A stretch of DNA of 64,000 nucleotides from DATMNI01 sp035570275 (GTDB lineage Bacteria; Acidobacteriota; Terriglobia; Bryobacterales; Bryobacteraceae), in contig DATMNI010000148.1 of the NCBI GenBank assembly GCA_035570275.1, forward strand, positions 8,265-72,264, read 5' to 3'. A model generated the notes under the pieces. The model had not been told where the DNA came from and did no database searches. It worked only from the letters and a program-made list of their open reading frames with translations. A program made the translations under genes and the position numbers. Position 1 is the stretch's first letter. Every line of letters begins with the position of its first letter. Shown here in pieces: positions 41,425 to 50,378 of the stretch.

Positions 41425-41763
41425 AAATTACCAATCTCGAGGCGGTCCGCTTTCGGTCCGTTCTGGTCATCCAGGGAATTGCCCCCAACTGGATGTGGGT
41501 GAGGGTGCACACCGACAAAGGCCTCGTCGGGATCGGCGAATCGTATCCGGGCTACGATGCCCACCGCGGCGCCCTCAAGGAACTGGCGCCAGTCATCCTG
41601 GGAAAGGACGCCTTGCCCGCCATGGCGGCACGTTTATCACGCAGTCGGAATTGAAGCAGTCGCTCGAACCCACCCAGCGGATGCGCAAGGCAGCGGGCGA
41701 TGAGATCGATTGTGAGCACCGAATTGTACCCTATTGCCAAGCATTCGTGTTTGCTATGTAATG
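41425..41763 (+). pseudogene. Remnant of a mandelate racemase/enolase-superfamily dehydratase
   Basis: The peptide NWMWVRVHTDKGLVGIGESY, followed by PGYDAHRGALKELAPVILGKDA, is the N-terminal capping domain of MR/MLE enzymes (galactonate dehydratase type). It starts about ITNLEAVRFRS, without a proper start. The frame then breaks (AMAARLSRSRN stop). About 90 bases on, another frame gives LEPTQRMRKAAGDEIDCEHR, resembling the mid-barrel region. More than 250 residues of the barrel are missing, so the gene has suffered deletion and frameshift. Confidence 0.75.
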
Positions 41764-41909
41764 TCTGGGTATGAGTCTCGCGTACGCCGAACGCTTTTAC
41801 TACATGGATCAGCAGCAGCCGTCCAGGTCCAAGGTGGACGATTATGTCGAGAGGCATGCAGTGCGGCTCTAGCGTCTTGCTTCTTGCGTCTTGCTTCTAA
41901 CCCAAGGCC
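41764..41909. other. Short intergenic stretch before nitrilase
   Basis: Contains a 33-codon frame starting at ATG 41771 (SLAYAERFYYMD) that I do not recognise, and then three short CTTGC(T/G)TCTTG-type words (41874-41898) ahead of the nitrilase start. Nothing else is seen. Confidence 0.3.
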
Positions 41910-42734
41910 ATGCGAATTTCGCTGATTCAGATGAACAGCCGCGCCAATTGCCTGGAAGGCAACGTAGAGCGGGCGTGCGGTTTCATAGCGCGTGCGGCCG
42001 CGGAGAAAGCCGAACTTGCCGTTTTGCCGGAGTTCTTTAACCGCGAGTACTTCCCGCAATACCGCGATTATAAATACATGGATTACGCGGAAACCGATGA
42101 TGGTTACACGCAGACGCGCATGAAGGAGGCGGCGCGCGATCACGGCATCTGGCTGGTCTCCACGATCTTCGAGATGGAGCGCCCGGGTCTGTATTTCGAC
42201 ACCGCGATGCTAATCAATCCCAAGGGGCAGATCACAGGCAAATACCGCAAGGTTCATCCCGCGGCTTTGCTCAGCCTGGAGAAGATCTACTTCCGCGGCG
42301 GGTCCTCATTCCCGGTGTTCAGGCTGGGCGAGTGGACCGTCGGTATTTCGACCTGTTACGACAACTTGTTTCCGGAATCGTGCCGCTGCCTGGCATTGCG
42401 CGGCGCCGAACTCATCGTGGCGCCGTATGCCACCCCCATCGACGATCCCTGGGAGAACTTTCTGAGCACCCGCGCCCTGGAAAACGGCGTATACTTCGCC
42501 GCCTGCAATCACGTGGGTCAGGAAGGTGAGTGGCGGATGTCGGGCAAGAGCATGATCATCTCTCCGGCAGGCAAAATCCTGATCCAGGCCGGCGGCGCCG
42601 AAGATCAAATCATCTCCTGGGAAGCGGAGCGGGAGGAAGTCGTCCGCGCGCGCCGGAATTTCCCGCTGTTCCGGGATCGCCGGCCCGATGCTTACGGTAA
42701 CATCACGGCCAAGGCCGAAGACCTGCTGGATTGA
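41910..42734 (+). CDS. Carbon-nitrogen hydrolase (nitrilase superfamily)
   Basis: A 274-residue alpha-beta-beta-alpha hydrolase. The catalytic triad is complete: Glu in LAVLPEFFNREYF, Lys in GQITGKYRKVHPAAL and Cys in GISTCYDNLFPESCRCLALRGAELIV. The length and HPA-S-LEKIYFRGGS pattern suit N-carbamoyl-D-amino-acid hydrolase or omega-amidase type enzymes. It is cytosolic, with no signal peptide. Substrate (an N-carbamoyl, amide or nitrile compound) is not determined by the sequence. The gene is intact, in contrast to the pseudogenes on both sides. A 13-bp tandem repeat covers its stop codon. Confidence 0.92.
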   Translation: MRISLIQMNSRANCLEGNVERACGFIARAAAEKAELAVLPEFFNREYFPQYRDYKYMDYAETDDGYTQTRMKEAARDHGIWLVSTIFEMERPGLYFDTAMLINPKGQITGKYRKVHPAALLSLEKIYFRGGSSFPVFRLGEWTVGISTCYDNLFPESCRCLALRGAELIVAPYATPIDDPWENFLSTRALENGVYFAACNHVGQEGEWRMSGKSMIISPAGKILIQAGGAEDQIISWEAEREEVVRARRNFPLFRDRRPDAYGNITAKAEDLLD

Positions 42735-42764
42735 AGGGCTGGATTGAAGGGCTGGATTGAAGGA
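42726..42764 (+). repeat. 13-bp tandem repeat (three copies) over the nitrilase stop
   Basis: CTGGATTGAAGGG occurs at 42726, 42739 and, with a final A, 42752. The first copy contains the TGA stop of the nitrilase gene, so the duplication repeated the stop region without extending the protein. Confidence 0.9.
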
Positions 42765-43009
42765 AGGACATGAAATCTAACAGCGTGTGTGTTTCTTTCA
42801 ACAGCTCTTTCGAGCTATTTTGTGGTAGCATTCACCTATATCCGTGGCACACGGGGCGTGTCATTTGGAATTGCCGATGCGCAAATATGCTCCACAGCGT
42901 ACCGTGTGGAGTTTTCCCCGAAGCAGGAAGCCACGGTGTCACGTCAACTACCCGTTCCCACAGCCGGCCGCCCCGCGTCAATCTTGGTTCCCGAAGAATC
43001 GCCCACTCC
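42765..43009. other. Non-coding DNA preceding a dead oxidoreductase gene
   Basis: An open frame crosses this stretch but its peptide has no recognisable feature before residue 75. It is probably the decayed promoter and 5' part of the following remnant. Confidence 0.3.
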
Positions 43010-43620
43010 TTCCACCTCCCACGAAAATCTGAGCCGGAGGTCATTGTTCCTGGCCAAGCCTGGGCTAATAGCGGCAACGGCGATATCCTACGCCCGAATC
43101 CTCGGCGCGGACGGCCGTATCCACCTCCGTTACGTCGGTGTCGGCAATCGCGGCCGCGAACTTCCGTCGGTTGTCGCTGGACCCAAATCGAGTCACAACG
43201 TCGAAATGATAGCCGTATGCGATCTGTGGAATGTAAATCGCCAGCGAGCGGCTAAGGCCGCGGCAGATGAATACGGCAGGCCTCCGCTCTCATTTCAGTG
43301 CTTGGACGAACTTGGTTCGAACCCCTGCCAACCGCGAAACTGGCTGGAGTGTTTGCGCACGCGGTACCAGCCTGACGCTTCCGTGGAGCAAGGCCTGGCT
43401 CAATCGGTGGCTGCGATCAGGGCGGCCCGAGCCCAACAGGAAGAGAAAAAACTATACTGGGACGCTCCAACGGAGGAAATCGTTGAGGCATTCCCGGCGG
43501 CCTCCAAGACCGGATGGAGGGCGCCATCCAAACGAGGTGCCTGACCATCCGGAGCGCCTGGGCCACGGCGGCCTACGAAGCGTTCGCCTTCTTGAAACCG
43601 AATTACCATAACCTTGAGCA
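43010..43620 (+). pseudogene. Remnant of a Tat-exported Gfo/Idh/MocA oxidoreductase
   Basis: The N-terminal peptide SRRSLFLAKPGLIAATAIS, then ILGADGRIHLRYVGVGNRGR and VEMIAVCDLWNVNRQRAAKA, is the Tat signal and NAD-binding start of this family. The frame then jumps directly to the C-terminal landmarks TRYQPDASVEQGLAQSVAAI and KKLYWDAPTEEIVEAFP, so roughly 170-200 residues of the middle are missing. The final CLTIRSAWATAAYEAF piece is in another frame (from 43514). Internal deletion and frame change show it is dead. Its paralogue at 22923-24008 is intact. Confidence 0.78.
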
Positions 43621-43735
43621 CAATCCTGCCCTTCGTCCATCCGAAGGCCGGCGCGCAGCAGGCCGGCGCGGGGCAACCGCCTGTCAAAGCCGGTGCCGGG
43701 TCCCACCAGGGTTGCCGGCGCGGGGCGGAGAACCC

Positions 43736-44353
43736 GTGATCACACCTCCCCGTCTGCCAACCGGATTGGCGCTAATCTTTTTGATAGCCGGAGCTTCCTC
43801 AGGCACGGCACAGCCGTTGCCGGAACCATACACCCCTTCAGAGCGGTGGTCGCTTTACCTTCATCGTACATACGGACCTGAGCGCATGGGACTTCTCGCT
43901 GTGGACACGGCCATTGACCAGGTGTTGCGTGAGCCTGCCTGTTGGAACTCCGGAGCCGCGTCGTACGGACGCCGGTACGCCCGAGCGTTTCAGAGTCGCG
44001 TAGTCAGAAACAGCGCCGAACTAGTCAGCGGGCTTCTAACTGGCGAGGATTTGCGGTATCATGCGTCGCGATCGTTCTCGATACACGGAAGACTCTGGAA
44101 CGCTTTGCGAGCCTCTGTGACTGCGCAGATGCCCGATGGAACAAAACGGCCCTCGTATACCCGCTTCTTCGCCAACGAACTGGCAATCGTGTCCACGGCG
44201 CGTTGGGCCAGGCAGCCGATTCGACCGGAGTGGCTAATGAAGTCTCTCGCGTACTCCACCCTCGACCAGGCAGAGACAAACATCCTGGATGAATTCGGTC
44301 CCGACCTCCGCCGGGTCGGCATCAAGGTCTGGAAGCGAGTTCATCCTCACTAA
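43736..44353 (+). CDS. Conserved acidobacterial secreted protein of unknown function
   Basis: About 205 residues, started at GTG 43736-43738 with GGCGGAG upstream; the frame is open further upstream but there it belongs to the dead oxidoreductase. The signal peptide is LPTGLALIFLIAGASSGTAQ. The mature part contains SERWSLYLHRTYGPERMGLL, then PASYGRR-like NSGAASYGRRYARAFQSRVV, LLTGEDLRYHASRS, IHGRLWNALRASVTAQMPDG and PEWLMKSLAYSTLDQAETN. I recall such proteins in Acidobacteria as small hypothetical genes, with no assigned function. The sequence is basic and helical. It precedes a phosphatase gene. Confidence 0.7.
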   Translation: MITPPRLPTGLALIFLIAGASSGTAQPLPEPYTPSERWSLYLHRTYGPERMGLLAVDTAIDQVLREPACWNSGAASYGRRYARAFQSRVVRNSAELVSGLLTGEDLRYHASRSFSIHGRLWNALRASVTAQMPDGTKRPSYTRFFANELAIVSTARWARQPIRPEWLMKSLAYSTLDQAETNILDEFGPDLRRVGIKVWKRVHPH

Positions 44354-44479
44354 TGGCCTTTGCGGAAGCCGCAACCCAGTAGGCGCGGTCCAGCTCGGGC
44401 AAAGAAATTCGTTTATCGGTAGCCGCCGCCGCTCTAGTGGTCCTTGGTTCGGGCCCCGAGGCGACAGTATGATGTTAGT

Positions 44480-45439
44480 GTGAGCGCCCGGCCGGCACAA
44501 CATATGCAGTGCATGGAGGTCTGGGGTGGGAGCCAGCTCACAGCGCGCGGCGTTGAACTTGGCGGCCTGGATACGTGGGTATACAGCAAACCTTACGGAC
44601 AATCAGAATACGGCGGAGACGTTTACTATGCGTCGAGCTGCGCCACCGGCCGAATAAGCCGCCTGTTGCTCGCGGATGTGGCGGGCCACGGCAACTCGGT
44701 GGCCGCGACGGCGGCCGAGTTGCGTACGCTCATGCGGCGGTTCGTGAACCGCTTGGACCAGACGGAATTCGTGCGCCTGCTCAACCAGCAGTTCGCCGCG
44801 CTGTCGCGGCACGGGACGTTCGCCACGGCGATCGTGACCACGTTCTTCGCGCCCAGCCGGCGCCTGACCGTTTGCAACGCCGGTCATCCGCGGCCTCTTC
44901 TGTACCGGTCGGCTCAACGACAGTGGGATCTTCTGGGACATCTGGAACCGGCTCCATCGTCTTCGCCTTCAAACCTACCCCTGGGAATCCTGGACGAGTC
45001 TGAGTACGAGCAGTTCGACGTGGAGCTGGAAGCCGGCGATTGCCTGCTCAGTTACACCGATGCCCTGATTGAATCCCGCGACGCGGACGGCGAGATGCTG
45101 GGCGAGGCTGGCCTGCTTCGAATCATCCGCCTTCTGCGGGACGTGGCGCCGGAAGAACTGATTGAGATTCTTCTAGGAGAAATCGCGCGGCGATACCCTG
45201 AGAATCTGTCCAAAGACGACGTGACCGTACTGGTGATGCGGGCCAACGGGGGCGAATTGCATTATTCGATCGGTGAAAGACTCGCAGCGTGCGCGCGGTT
45301 TGCCGTTTCACTGATCCGTTCCGTCAATCCGAGAGCCGAGAGGGCTCCATTCCCCGACGCTAATCTCGCGAATATCGGAGGGGCGATAATCCCCGCACTT
45401 GGGCGGCGGTGGCGAGCGTCTGGTAGGTTCAGCCGCTGA
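44480..45439 (+). CDS. PP2C-family (SpoIIE/RsbU-type) serine phosphatase
   Basis: About 319 residues from GTG 44480 (SARPAQHMQCMEVWGG); ATG 44444 and ATG 44504 are alternatives. It lacks a receiver or GAF domain. SpoIIE motifs are YGGDVYYASSCATGRISRLLLADVAGHG, with the metal-binding GGD and D-x-A-G-H-G, VCNAGHPRPLLYRS, CLLSYTDALIESRDADG and SKDDVTVLVMRA. The stand-alone HMQCMEVWGG-type phosphatases are common in Planctomycetes and Acidobacteria. It should dephosphorylate a STAS-type antagonist. The C-terminal 60 residues (FAVSLIRSVNPRAERAPFP onwards) have no clear match. Confidence 0.88.
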   Translation: MSARPAQHMQCMEVWGGSQLTARGVELGGLDTWVYSKPYGQSEYGGDVYYASSCATGRISRLLLADVAGHGNSVAATAAELRTLMRRFVNRLDQTEFVRLLNQQFAALSRHGTFATAIVTTFFAPSRRLTVCNAGHPRPLLYRSAQRQWDLLGHLEPAPSSSPSNLPLGILDESEYEQFDVELEAGDCLLSYTDALIESRDADGEMLGEAGLLRIIRLLRDVAPEELIEILLGEIARRYPENLSKDDVTVLVMRANGGELHYSIGERLAACARFAVSLIRSVNPRAERAPFPDANLANIGGAIIPALGRRWRASGRFSR

Positions 45440-45556
45440 ACTCGCCAACCAGCCCGAAGGCCTTGCCGCGCGCCCTGCCGCGCCGGGTCACGTAGACGCC
45501 ACGGATGTTGGGCGCTAGAATTAAGGCTAGTGCTGAGAGCAAGTGCGGTGAGATTG

Positions 45557-48500
45557 ATGCGGATTTGCATGCTTTTCCTTTCGGCGGTGACCTGCGCCCG
45601 CGCTGCGCCCGATCCACCTATCCAGTTCAACCGCGACATCCGCCCCATCCTGTCTGAACGCTGCTACACCTGCCACGGTCCGGACGAGCGCAAGCGCTTA
45701 AGCAAATTACGGCTGGACGTGGAAGCTGACGCGAAAGGCGATCGCGGCGGGCACGCTGCCATCGTTCCGGGCCAACCGGCGTCGAGTGAACTGATCCGTC
45801 GCATTACGTCCACCGACGAGGCGCACCGCATGCCGCCTGCGTATTCCGGTGCAGCCAGGCTGTCCAGCCGTGAAATCGATTTGCTGACGCGTTGGATACA
45901 GCAGGGCGCGCTTTGGCAAAAACACTGGGCGTTCATCCCACCCGCGCGACCCGAACTTCCCGAAATCAGCGACCGGGGCCGGCCGAAAAATCCCATCGAT
46001 TATTTCGTCATGGCGAGGCTCGAAAACGAGGGTCTGAAGCCATCACCCGAGGCCGACAGGCGCACTCTCTTACGCCGGGTCTCTTTCGACCTGACGGGCT
46101 TGCCGCCTACCATATCGGAGGTTGCGGACTATGTTCGCGACACCTCGCCCGGCGCTTACGAAAAGGTCGTGGACCGGCTCCTGGCGTCGCCCCATTACGG
46201 CGAGCGAATGGCCATGCGCTGGCTGGACGCGGCTCGGTACGCCGATACCAATGGTTACCAGACCGATGCCGAACGCTCCATGTGGCGGTGGCGCGACTGG
46301 GTGATCGACGCCTTTAACCGCGACATGCCTTACGACCGGTTCGCCATCGAGCAGATTGCGGGCGACCTGCTGCCCGGCGCCACACGGGATCAGGTTGTGG
46401 CGACTGGATTCAACCGCAACCATCGCGGCAACGGCGAGGGGGGAATCATTCCCGAAGAATATGCGGTGGAGTACGTGGTGGACCGCGTGGATACAACGGC
46501 CACTGTTTTTCTAGGACTGACGCTCGGTTGCGCGCGTTGTCACAACCACAAATTCGACCCGTTCACGCAAACCGAGTACTACCGGATGTTCGCCTATTTC
46601 AATCGCGTGCCGGAACGCGGCAACGCCTTCAAGTATGGCAACTCACCCCCCACTATCGCAGCTCCCACCGTGGAGCAGGAATCCCGGCTCCAGGTTCTTG
46701 AAGCCAGGCTGACGGCCTCGGAACGGCGGGCGGCGGCGTTGGAGCCACAGGTCGGCGGCGCCCAACGCGCCTGGGAGGCATCGCTTGGCGGCGCTGCGGA
46801 ATTTGATTGGGCGCCTTCGCGCGCCGTGGCCGTGAACTTGAGCCTGGACGGCAGCCTGCAAGGGCAGATCACGCCCGACCCTCCGCGCCCGGAGAAGTAC
46901 CTGTACTTTATGGAAAACGGTCCGGTGCAACAGGCAGTCTCCTTCACCGGACATGCAGAGTGGAAGGATGGCGCGGCCGAATTCGCCGCGGGGCGGGCGG
47001 GGCGGGCGGGCGACTTTGACGGCAAGCGCTATATCGATGCCGGCAACGTCGGCAACTTTGGCTTCTACGATTCCTTTACGCTGTCCGCATGGATTAACCC
47101 CTCCAGCGGCGCCGGCACCATCGTCAGCCGCGCCAACGACGAAGTGGAGGGTAAGGGCTTTGCCTTGTTCCTGAAGGATGGTCATTTGTCGGCTAACTTG
47201 ATTCAGCGTTGGCTGGATGATGGCGTGCGCGTCGAAAGCGAGGCTTCGGTTCCGCTGAACCGCTGGTCGCACGTGGCCCTCACCTATGATGGCTCCCGGC
47301 TGGCCAGCGGCGTCCGGCTTTATATCGATGGTCAAGCCGCGAAGGTTCGCATCCCGCTGGACTACATGAACCAGCCTTTCGATGTGAAGCAGCCACTGCG
47401 CATTGGAGCCGGGCTAGGGCCGGCTAACCGCTTTCAGGGACGCATCGCGCAAGTCCGGGTCTATCGCGCAGCCCTGACACCGGAAGAGGCTGAGGTGCTG
47501 GCGCTGGCGGAGCCGGTCAACCGTTTGGCGCAACTGCCACCCGCCCGGCGCAATCATGCGCAAGCCGCCAAACTCCGCGAGTGCTTTCTGGACCGGTACG
47601 CACCCGGCGCCCTGCGCGCAGCTCACCAGGAAGTGCTCGATCTGCGCGAGCAGCGTGACCGGCTCATCGACGGTTTCCCGACCGTGATGGTGATGCAGGA
47701 TGGCCCGTCGCCACGGGAGACGCACGTGCTGCTGCGCGGCGCTTATGACCGCCAGGGAGAGCCAGTCAATCCCGGCGTCCCGTCCGTGATCTCGCTGCTG
47801 CCCTCGGATGCGCCCAACAAACCGGATGCGCCCAACAACCGCCTGGGACTGGCACAATGGATAGTTGACAAGTCAAACCCCCTCACCGCGCGCGTGGCGG
47901 TGAACCATCTCTGGCAGAATACGTTCGGCGTGGGACTGGTCAAGACTTTGGAGGATTTCGGCTCGCAAGGCGAATGGCCCTCGCATCCCGAGTTGCTGGA
48001 CTGGCTGGCTACCGAGTTTATCCGCACCGGCTGGGACACGAAGGCAATGCTGAAAACCATCGTCACCAGCGCCACCTATCGACAGGCTTCCAAGGTCACT
48101 CCCGAGTTGCTGCAAAAGGACCCCGAGAACCGCCTGCTGGCGCGCGGTCCCCGGACGCGGCTGCCGGCTGAGATGGTACGCGACCAGGCGCTGGCTATCT
48201 CGGGGCTGCTGGTGGACAAGGTTGGCGGACCCTCGGCCAAGCCCTACCAGCCGGCGGGCCTGTGGAAAGAGCTGTCGGGCGGCGACGATTATAAGCCCGA
48301 CACCGGCGAAGGGCTGCACCGTCGCAGCCTCTACACGTATTGGAAGCGCACCGCCCCCCCGCCCATGATGATGAATTTTGACGCCGCCGGTAGAGAGGCC
48401 TGCGTCGTACGTGAGTCGCGCACCAACACGCCGCTGCAGGCTCTCAATCTGATGAACGACGTGATTTACCTCGAAGCCGCCCGCAAGATGGCCGAACGGA

Positions 48501-48775
48501 TGATGCGGGAGGGCGGCGGCGCCCCAGCCACCCGCATCGCATACGGCTTCGAACTGGCGACGGCGCGGCAGCCCAGCCGGCGGGAGTCCGAGATCATGCT
48601 GGAGAGCTTCGGATTCTACCGCGACACGTTCCAGAGCAGTCCGGCGGATGCCGCGAAGTTCCTGTCGCCGGGCGAGGCGCCCCGCGATGGAAAGCTGGAT
48701 GAGCGCGAACTGGCAGCCTATGCGGCGGTGGCAAGCCTGATCCTGAATCTGGACGCGGTGGTGACCAAGGAATAA
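45557..48775 (+). CDS. Cytochrome/DUF1549/LamG/DUF1553 multi-domain secreted protein
   Basis: About 1072 residues from ATG 45557 (RICMLFLSAVTCARA signal); ATG 45530 is possible. Domains in order: planctomycete cytochrome c-like (PSCyt1) with FNRDIRPILSERCYTCHGPDE, giving a heme C-x-x-C-H; DUF1549 (PKNPIDYFVMARLENEGLKP, then LRRVSFDLTGLPPT); a LamG concanavalin domain (GFYDSFTLSAWINPSSGAG, LPLNRWSHVALTYDG); and DUF1553 (NRLGLAQWIVDKSNPLTARV, VVRESRTNTPLQALNLMND). It is probably a periplasmic electron-transfer protein acting with the following DUF1501 gene. An in-frame 15-bp duplication gives DAPNKPDAPNN. Confidence 0.92.
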   Translation: MRICMLFLSAVTCARAAPDPPIQFNRDIRPILSERCYTCHGPDERKRLSKLRLDVEADAKGDRGGHAAIVPGQPASSELIRRITSTDEAHRMPPAYSGAARLSSREIDLLTRWIQQGALWQKHWAFIPPARPELPEISDRGRPKNPIDYFVMARLENEGLKPSPEADRRTLLRRVSFDLTGLPPTISEVADYVRDTSPGAYEKVVDRLLASPHYGERMAMRWLDAARYADTNGYQTDAERSMWRWRDWVIDAFNRDMPYDRFAIEQIAGDLLPGATRDQVVATGFNRNHRGNGEGGIIPEEYAVEYVVDRVDTTATVFLGLTLGCARCHNHKFDPFTQTEYYRMFAYFNRVPERGNAFKYGNSPPTIAAPTVEQESRLQVLEARLTASERRAAALEPQVGGAQRAWEASLGGAAEFDWAPSRAVAVNLSLDGSLQGQITPDPPRPEKYLYFMENGPVQQAVSFTGHAEWKDGAAEFAAGRAGRAGDFDGKRYIDAGNVGNFGFYDSFTLSAWINPSSGAGTIVSRANDEVEGKGFALFLKDGHLSANLIQRWLDDGVRVESEASVPLNRWSHVALTYDGSRLASGVRLYIDGQAAKVRIPLDYMNQPFDVKQPLRIGAGLGPANRFQGRIAQVRVYRAALTPEEAEVLALAEPVNRLAQLPPARRNHAQAAKLRECFLDRYAPGALRAAHQEVLDLREQRDRLIDGFPTVMVMQDGPSPRETHVLLRGAYDRQGEPVNPGVPSVISLLPSDAPNKPDAPNNRLGLAQWIVDKSNPLTARVAVNHLWQNTFGVGLVKTLEDFGSQGEWPSHPELLDWLATEFIRTGWDTKAMLKTIVTSATYRQASKVTPELLQKDPENRLLARGPRTRLPAEMVRDQALAISGLLVDKVGGPSAKPYQPAGLWKELSGGDDYKPDTGEGLHRRSLYTYWKRTAPPPMMMNFDAAGREACVVRESRTNTPLQALNLMNDVIYLEAARKMAERMMREGGGAPATRIAYGFELATARQPSRRESEIMLESFGFYRDTFQSSPADAAKFLSPGEAPRDGKLDERELAAYAAVASLILNLDAVVTKE

Positions 48776-48777
48776 CC

Positions 48778-50196
48778 ATGGATCGACGACTCCTTACGCG
48801 GCGCTATTTCTTTGGAAAGGCCGGCACCGGTCTCGGCATCGCCGCGCTCTCCAGCCTGCTGCATGCCGATGAATCCGGCGGCCTGCCCGGGCTGCCGCAC
48901 TTTCCGCCTACCGCCAAGCGCGTGATCTACCTGTTTCAATCCGGGGCTCCCTCGCAGATGGATCTGTTCGATTACAAGCCGCGCTTGAAGGAACTCACGG
49001 GGACCGAGTTACCCGATTCGGTGCGCAGCGGGCAGCGGCTGACTGGCATGACCTCGGGCCAGACCACCTTCCCCGTGGCTCCCTCCCTATTCCGGTTTGA
49101 GCGGCAAGGTAGTTCGGGAGCGTGGATGAGCGAGCTGATGCCGCACCTCGCCAAGGTGGCTGACGACCTGTGTTTCATCAAATCGATGTACACCGAGGCC
49201 ATCAACCACGATCCCGCGGTTACCTTCTTTCAGTCCGGATTCCAGCTTGCGGGCCGCCCCTCCATCGGCGCCTGGCTCGCTTACGGCCTGGGGAGCGAAA
49301 ACCGCGAACTGCCGGCCTTCGTCGTAATGATTTCCCAGGGCAGCGGCAATCCGAACGACCAACCGCTAGCCGACCGCCAGTGGGGCAGCGGCTTCCTGCC
49401 CACCAGGTATCAGGGAGTGAAGTTCCGCTCGCTCGGCGACCCCGTTCTGTACCTCTCGGACCCGCCCGGCTTCAGCACCCAGGCGCGCCGCCGCTTCATC
49501 GACGACGTGGCGCGATTGAATCAGGTCGAGATGGATGAGTTCGGCGACCCTGAGATTGTCACGCGCATTGCGCAGTACGAGATGGCCTACAAGATGCAAA
49601 GCTCCGTGCCGGAGCTGACCGATCTTTCCAGGGAGCCGGCGCGGACATTCGAACTCTACGGCCCGGACGCCCGCAAGCCGGGAACCTTCGCGGCCAATTG
49701 CCTGCTGGCACGGCGTCTGGCTGAGCGCGGCGTGCGCTTCATTCAGCTCTTCCATCGGGGATGGGATCAGCACAACGAGCTTCCCAAACAGATTATCGGC
49801 CAGGCCCGTGACACCGACCAGGCCTCAGCCGCCCTGGTGCAGGATCTAAAGGAACGCGGCCTCTCGAAAGACACGCTTGTGGTGTGGGGCGGCGAGTTCG
49901 GCCGCACGGTCTACTGCCAGGGCAAGCTGACGGCCGACAACTACGGCCGCGACCACCATCCGAGGTGCTTCACCATGTGGCTGGCCGGGGGTGGCATCCG
50001 GCCGGGGATGACCCTCGGTGAGACGGACGACTTTTGCTACAACATCGTGAAAGATCCCGTTCACGTACACGACCTGCACGCCACCATCCTGCACACGCTG
50101 GGGATTGATCACACCCGGCTGACCTACAGGTTCCAGGGGCGGGATTTCCGCCTCACCGATGTGGCGGGCAGCGTAGTCAAGCCGGTATTGGCATAG
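48778..50196 (+). CDS. DUF1501 family Tat-exported protein
   Basis: A 472-residue protein. The Tat signal is DRRLLTRRYFFGKAGTGLGIA, and the DUF1501 opening is KRVIYLFQSGAPSQMDLFDYKP, followed by GSENRELPAFVVMISQG and LVVWGGEFGRTVYCQGKLTA. The sulfatase-like metal motif is suggested by GRDHHPRCFTMWLAGGG. The gene starts two bases after the stop of the cytochrome/DUF1549 gene, so they are an obligate pair. The pair is characteristic of Planctomycetes, Verrucomicrobia and Acidobacteria. Function is not established; the sulfatase-fold relationship suggests a periplasmic hydrolase acting on a polysaccharide-linked substrate. Confidence 0.92.
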   Translation: MDRRLLTRRYFFGKAGTGLGIAALSSLLHADESGGLPGLPHFPPTAKRVIYLFQSGAPSQMDLFDYKPRLKELTGTELPDSVRSGQRLTGMTSGQTTFPVAPSLFRFERQGSSGAWMSELMPHLAKVADDLCFIKSMYTEAINHDPAVTFFQSGFQLAGRPSIGAWLAYGLGSENRELPAFVVMISQGSGNPNDQPLADRQWGSGFLPTRYQGVKFRSLGDPVLYLSDPPGFSTQARRRFIDDVARLNQVEMDEFGDPEIVTRIAQYEMAYKMQSSVPELTDLSREPARTFELYGPDARKPGTFAANCLLARRLAERGVRFIQLFHRGWDQHNELPKQIIGQARDTDQASAALVQDLKERGLSKDTLVVWGGEFGRTVYCQGKLTADNYGRDHHPRCFTMWLAGGGIRPGMTLGETDDFCYNIVKDPVHVHDLHATILHTLGIDHTRLTYRFQGRDFRLTDVAGSVVKPVLA

Positions 50197-50212
50197 GCTC
50201 GCCCTAATTCGG

Positions 50213-50378
50213 TCACTTCAGAAGTACGCCGACGTATCGGGAAACCGCTTGCTAACGCGCGAGGCTCCAATCCGAGCCCGGCTCCAATCCGAAGCGCGGC
50301 TCCAATCAGAGCCGCGACCGTTAAGGGAGCGGTTTCGTCAAAGTGCACGACTGTATTTGTGAAACAGTGTACTAAGCC
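50213..50378 (+). repeat. Dispersed repeat R2, complete copy with internal expansions
   Basis: From CACTTCAGAAGTACG through TATCGGGAAACCGCTTGCTA and ACGCGCGAGGCTCC, then three units of about 17 bp (TCCAATC(C/A)GAGCC(C)GGC), then CAGAGCCGCGACCGTTAAGG, ending GTGAAACAGTGTACTAAGCC. It matches 5371-5500 in the opposite orientation, end to end, but with two extra internal units. Confidence 0.85.

Noticed and set aside
43310..43330. TTGGTTCGAACCCCTG, second T-loop-like word
   Set aside because: It lies inside the dead oxidoreductase gene and the flanking bases do not pair as a tRNA.
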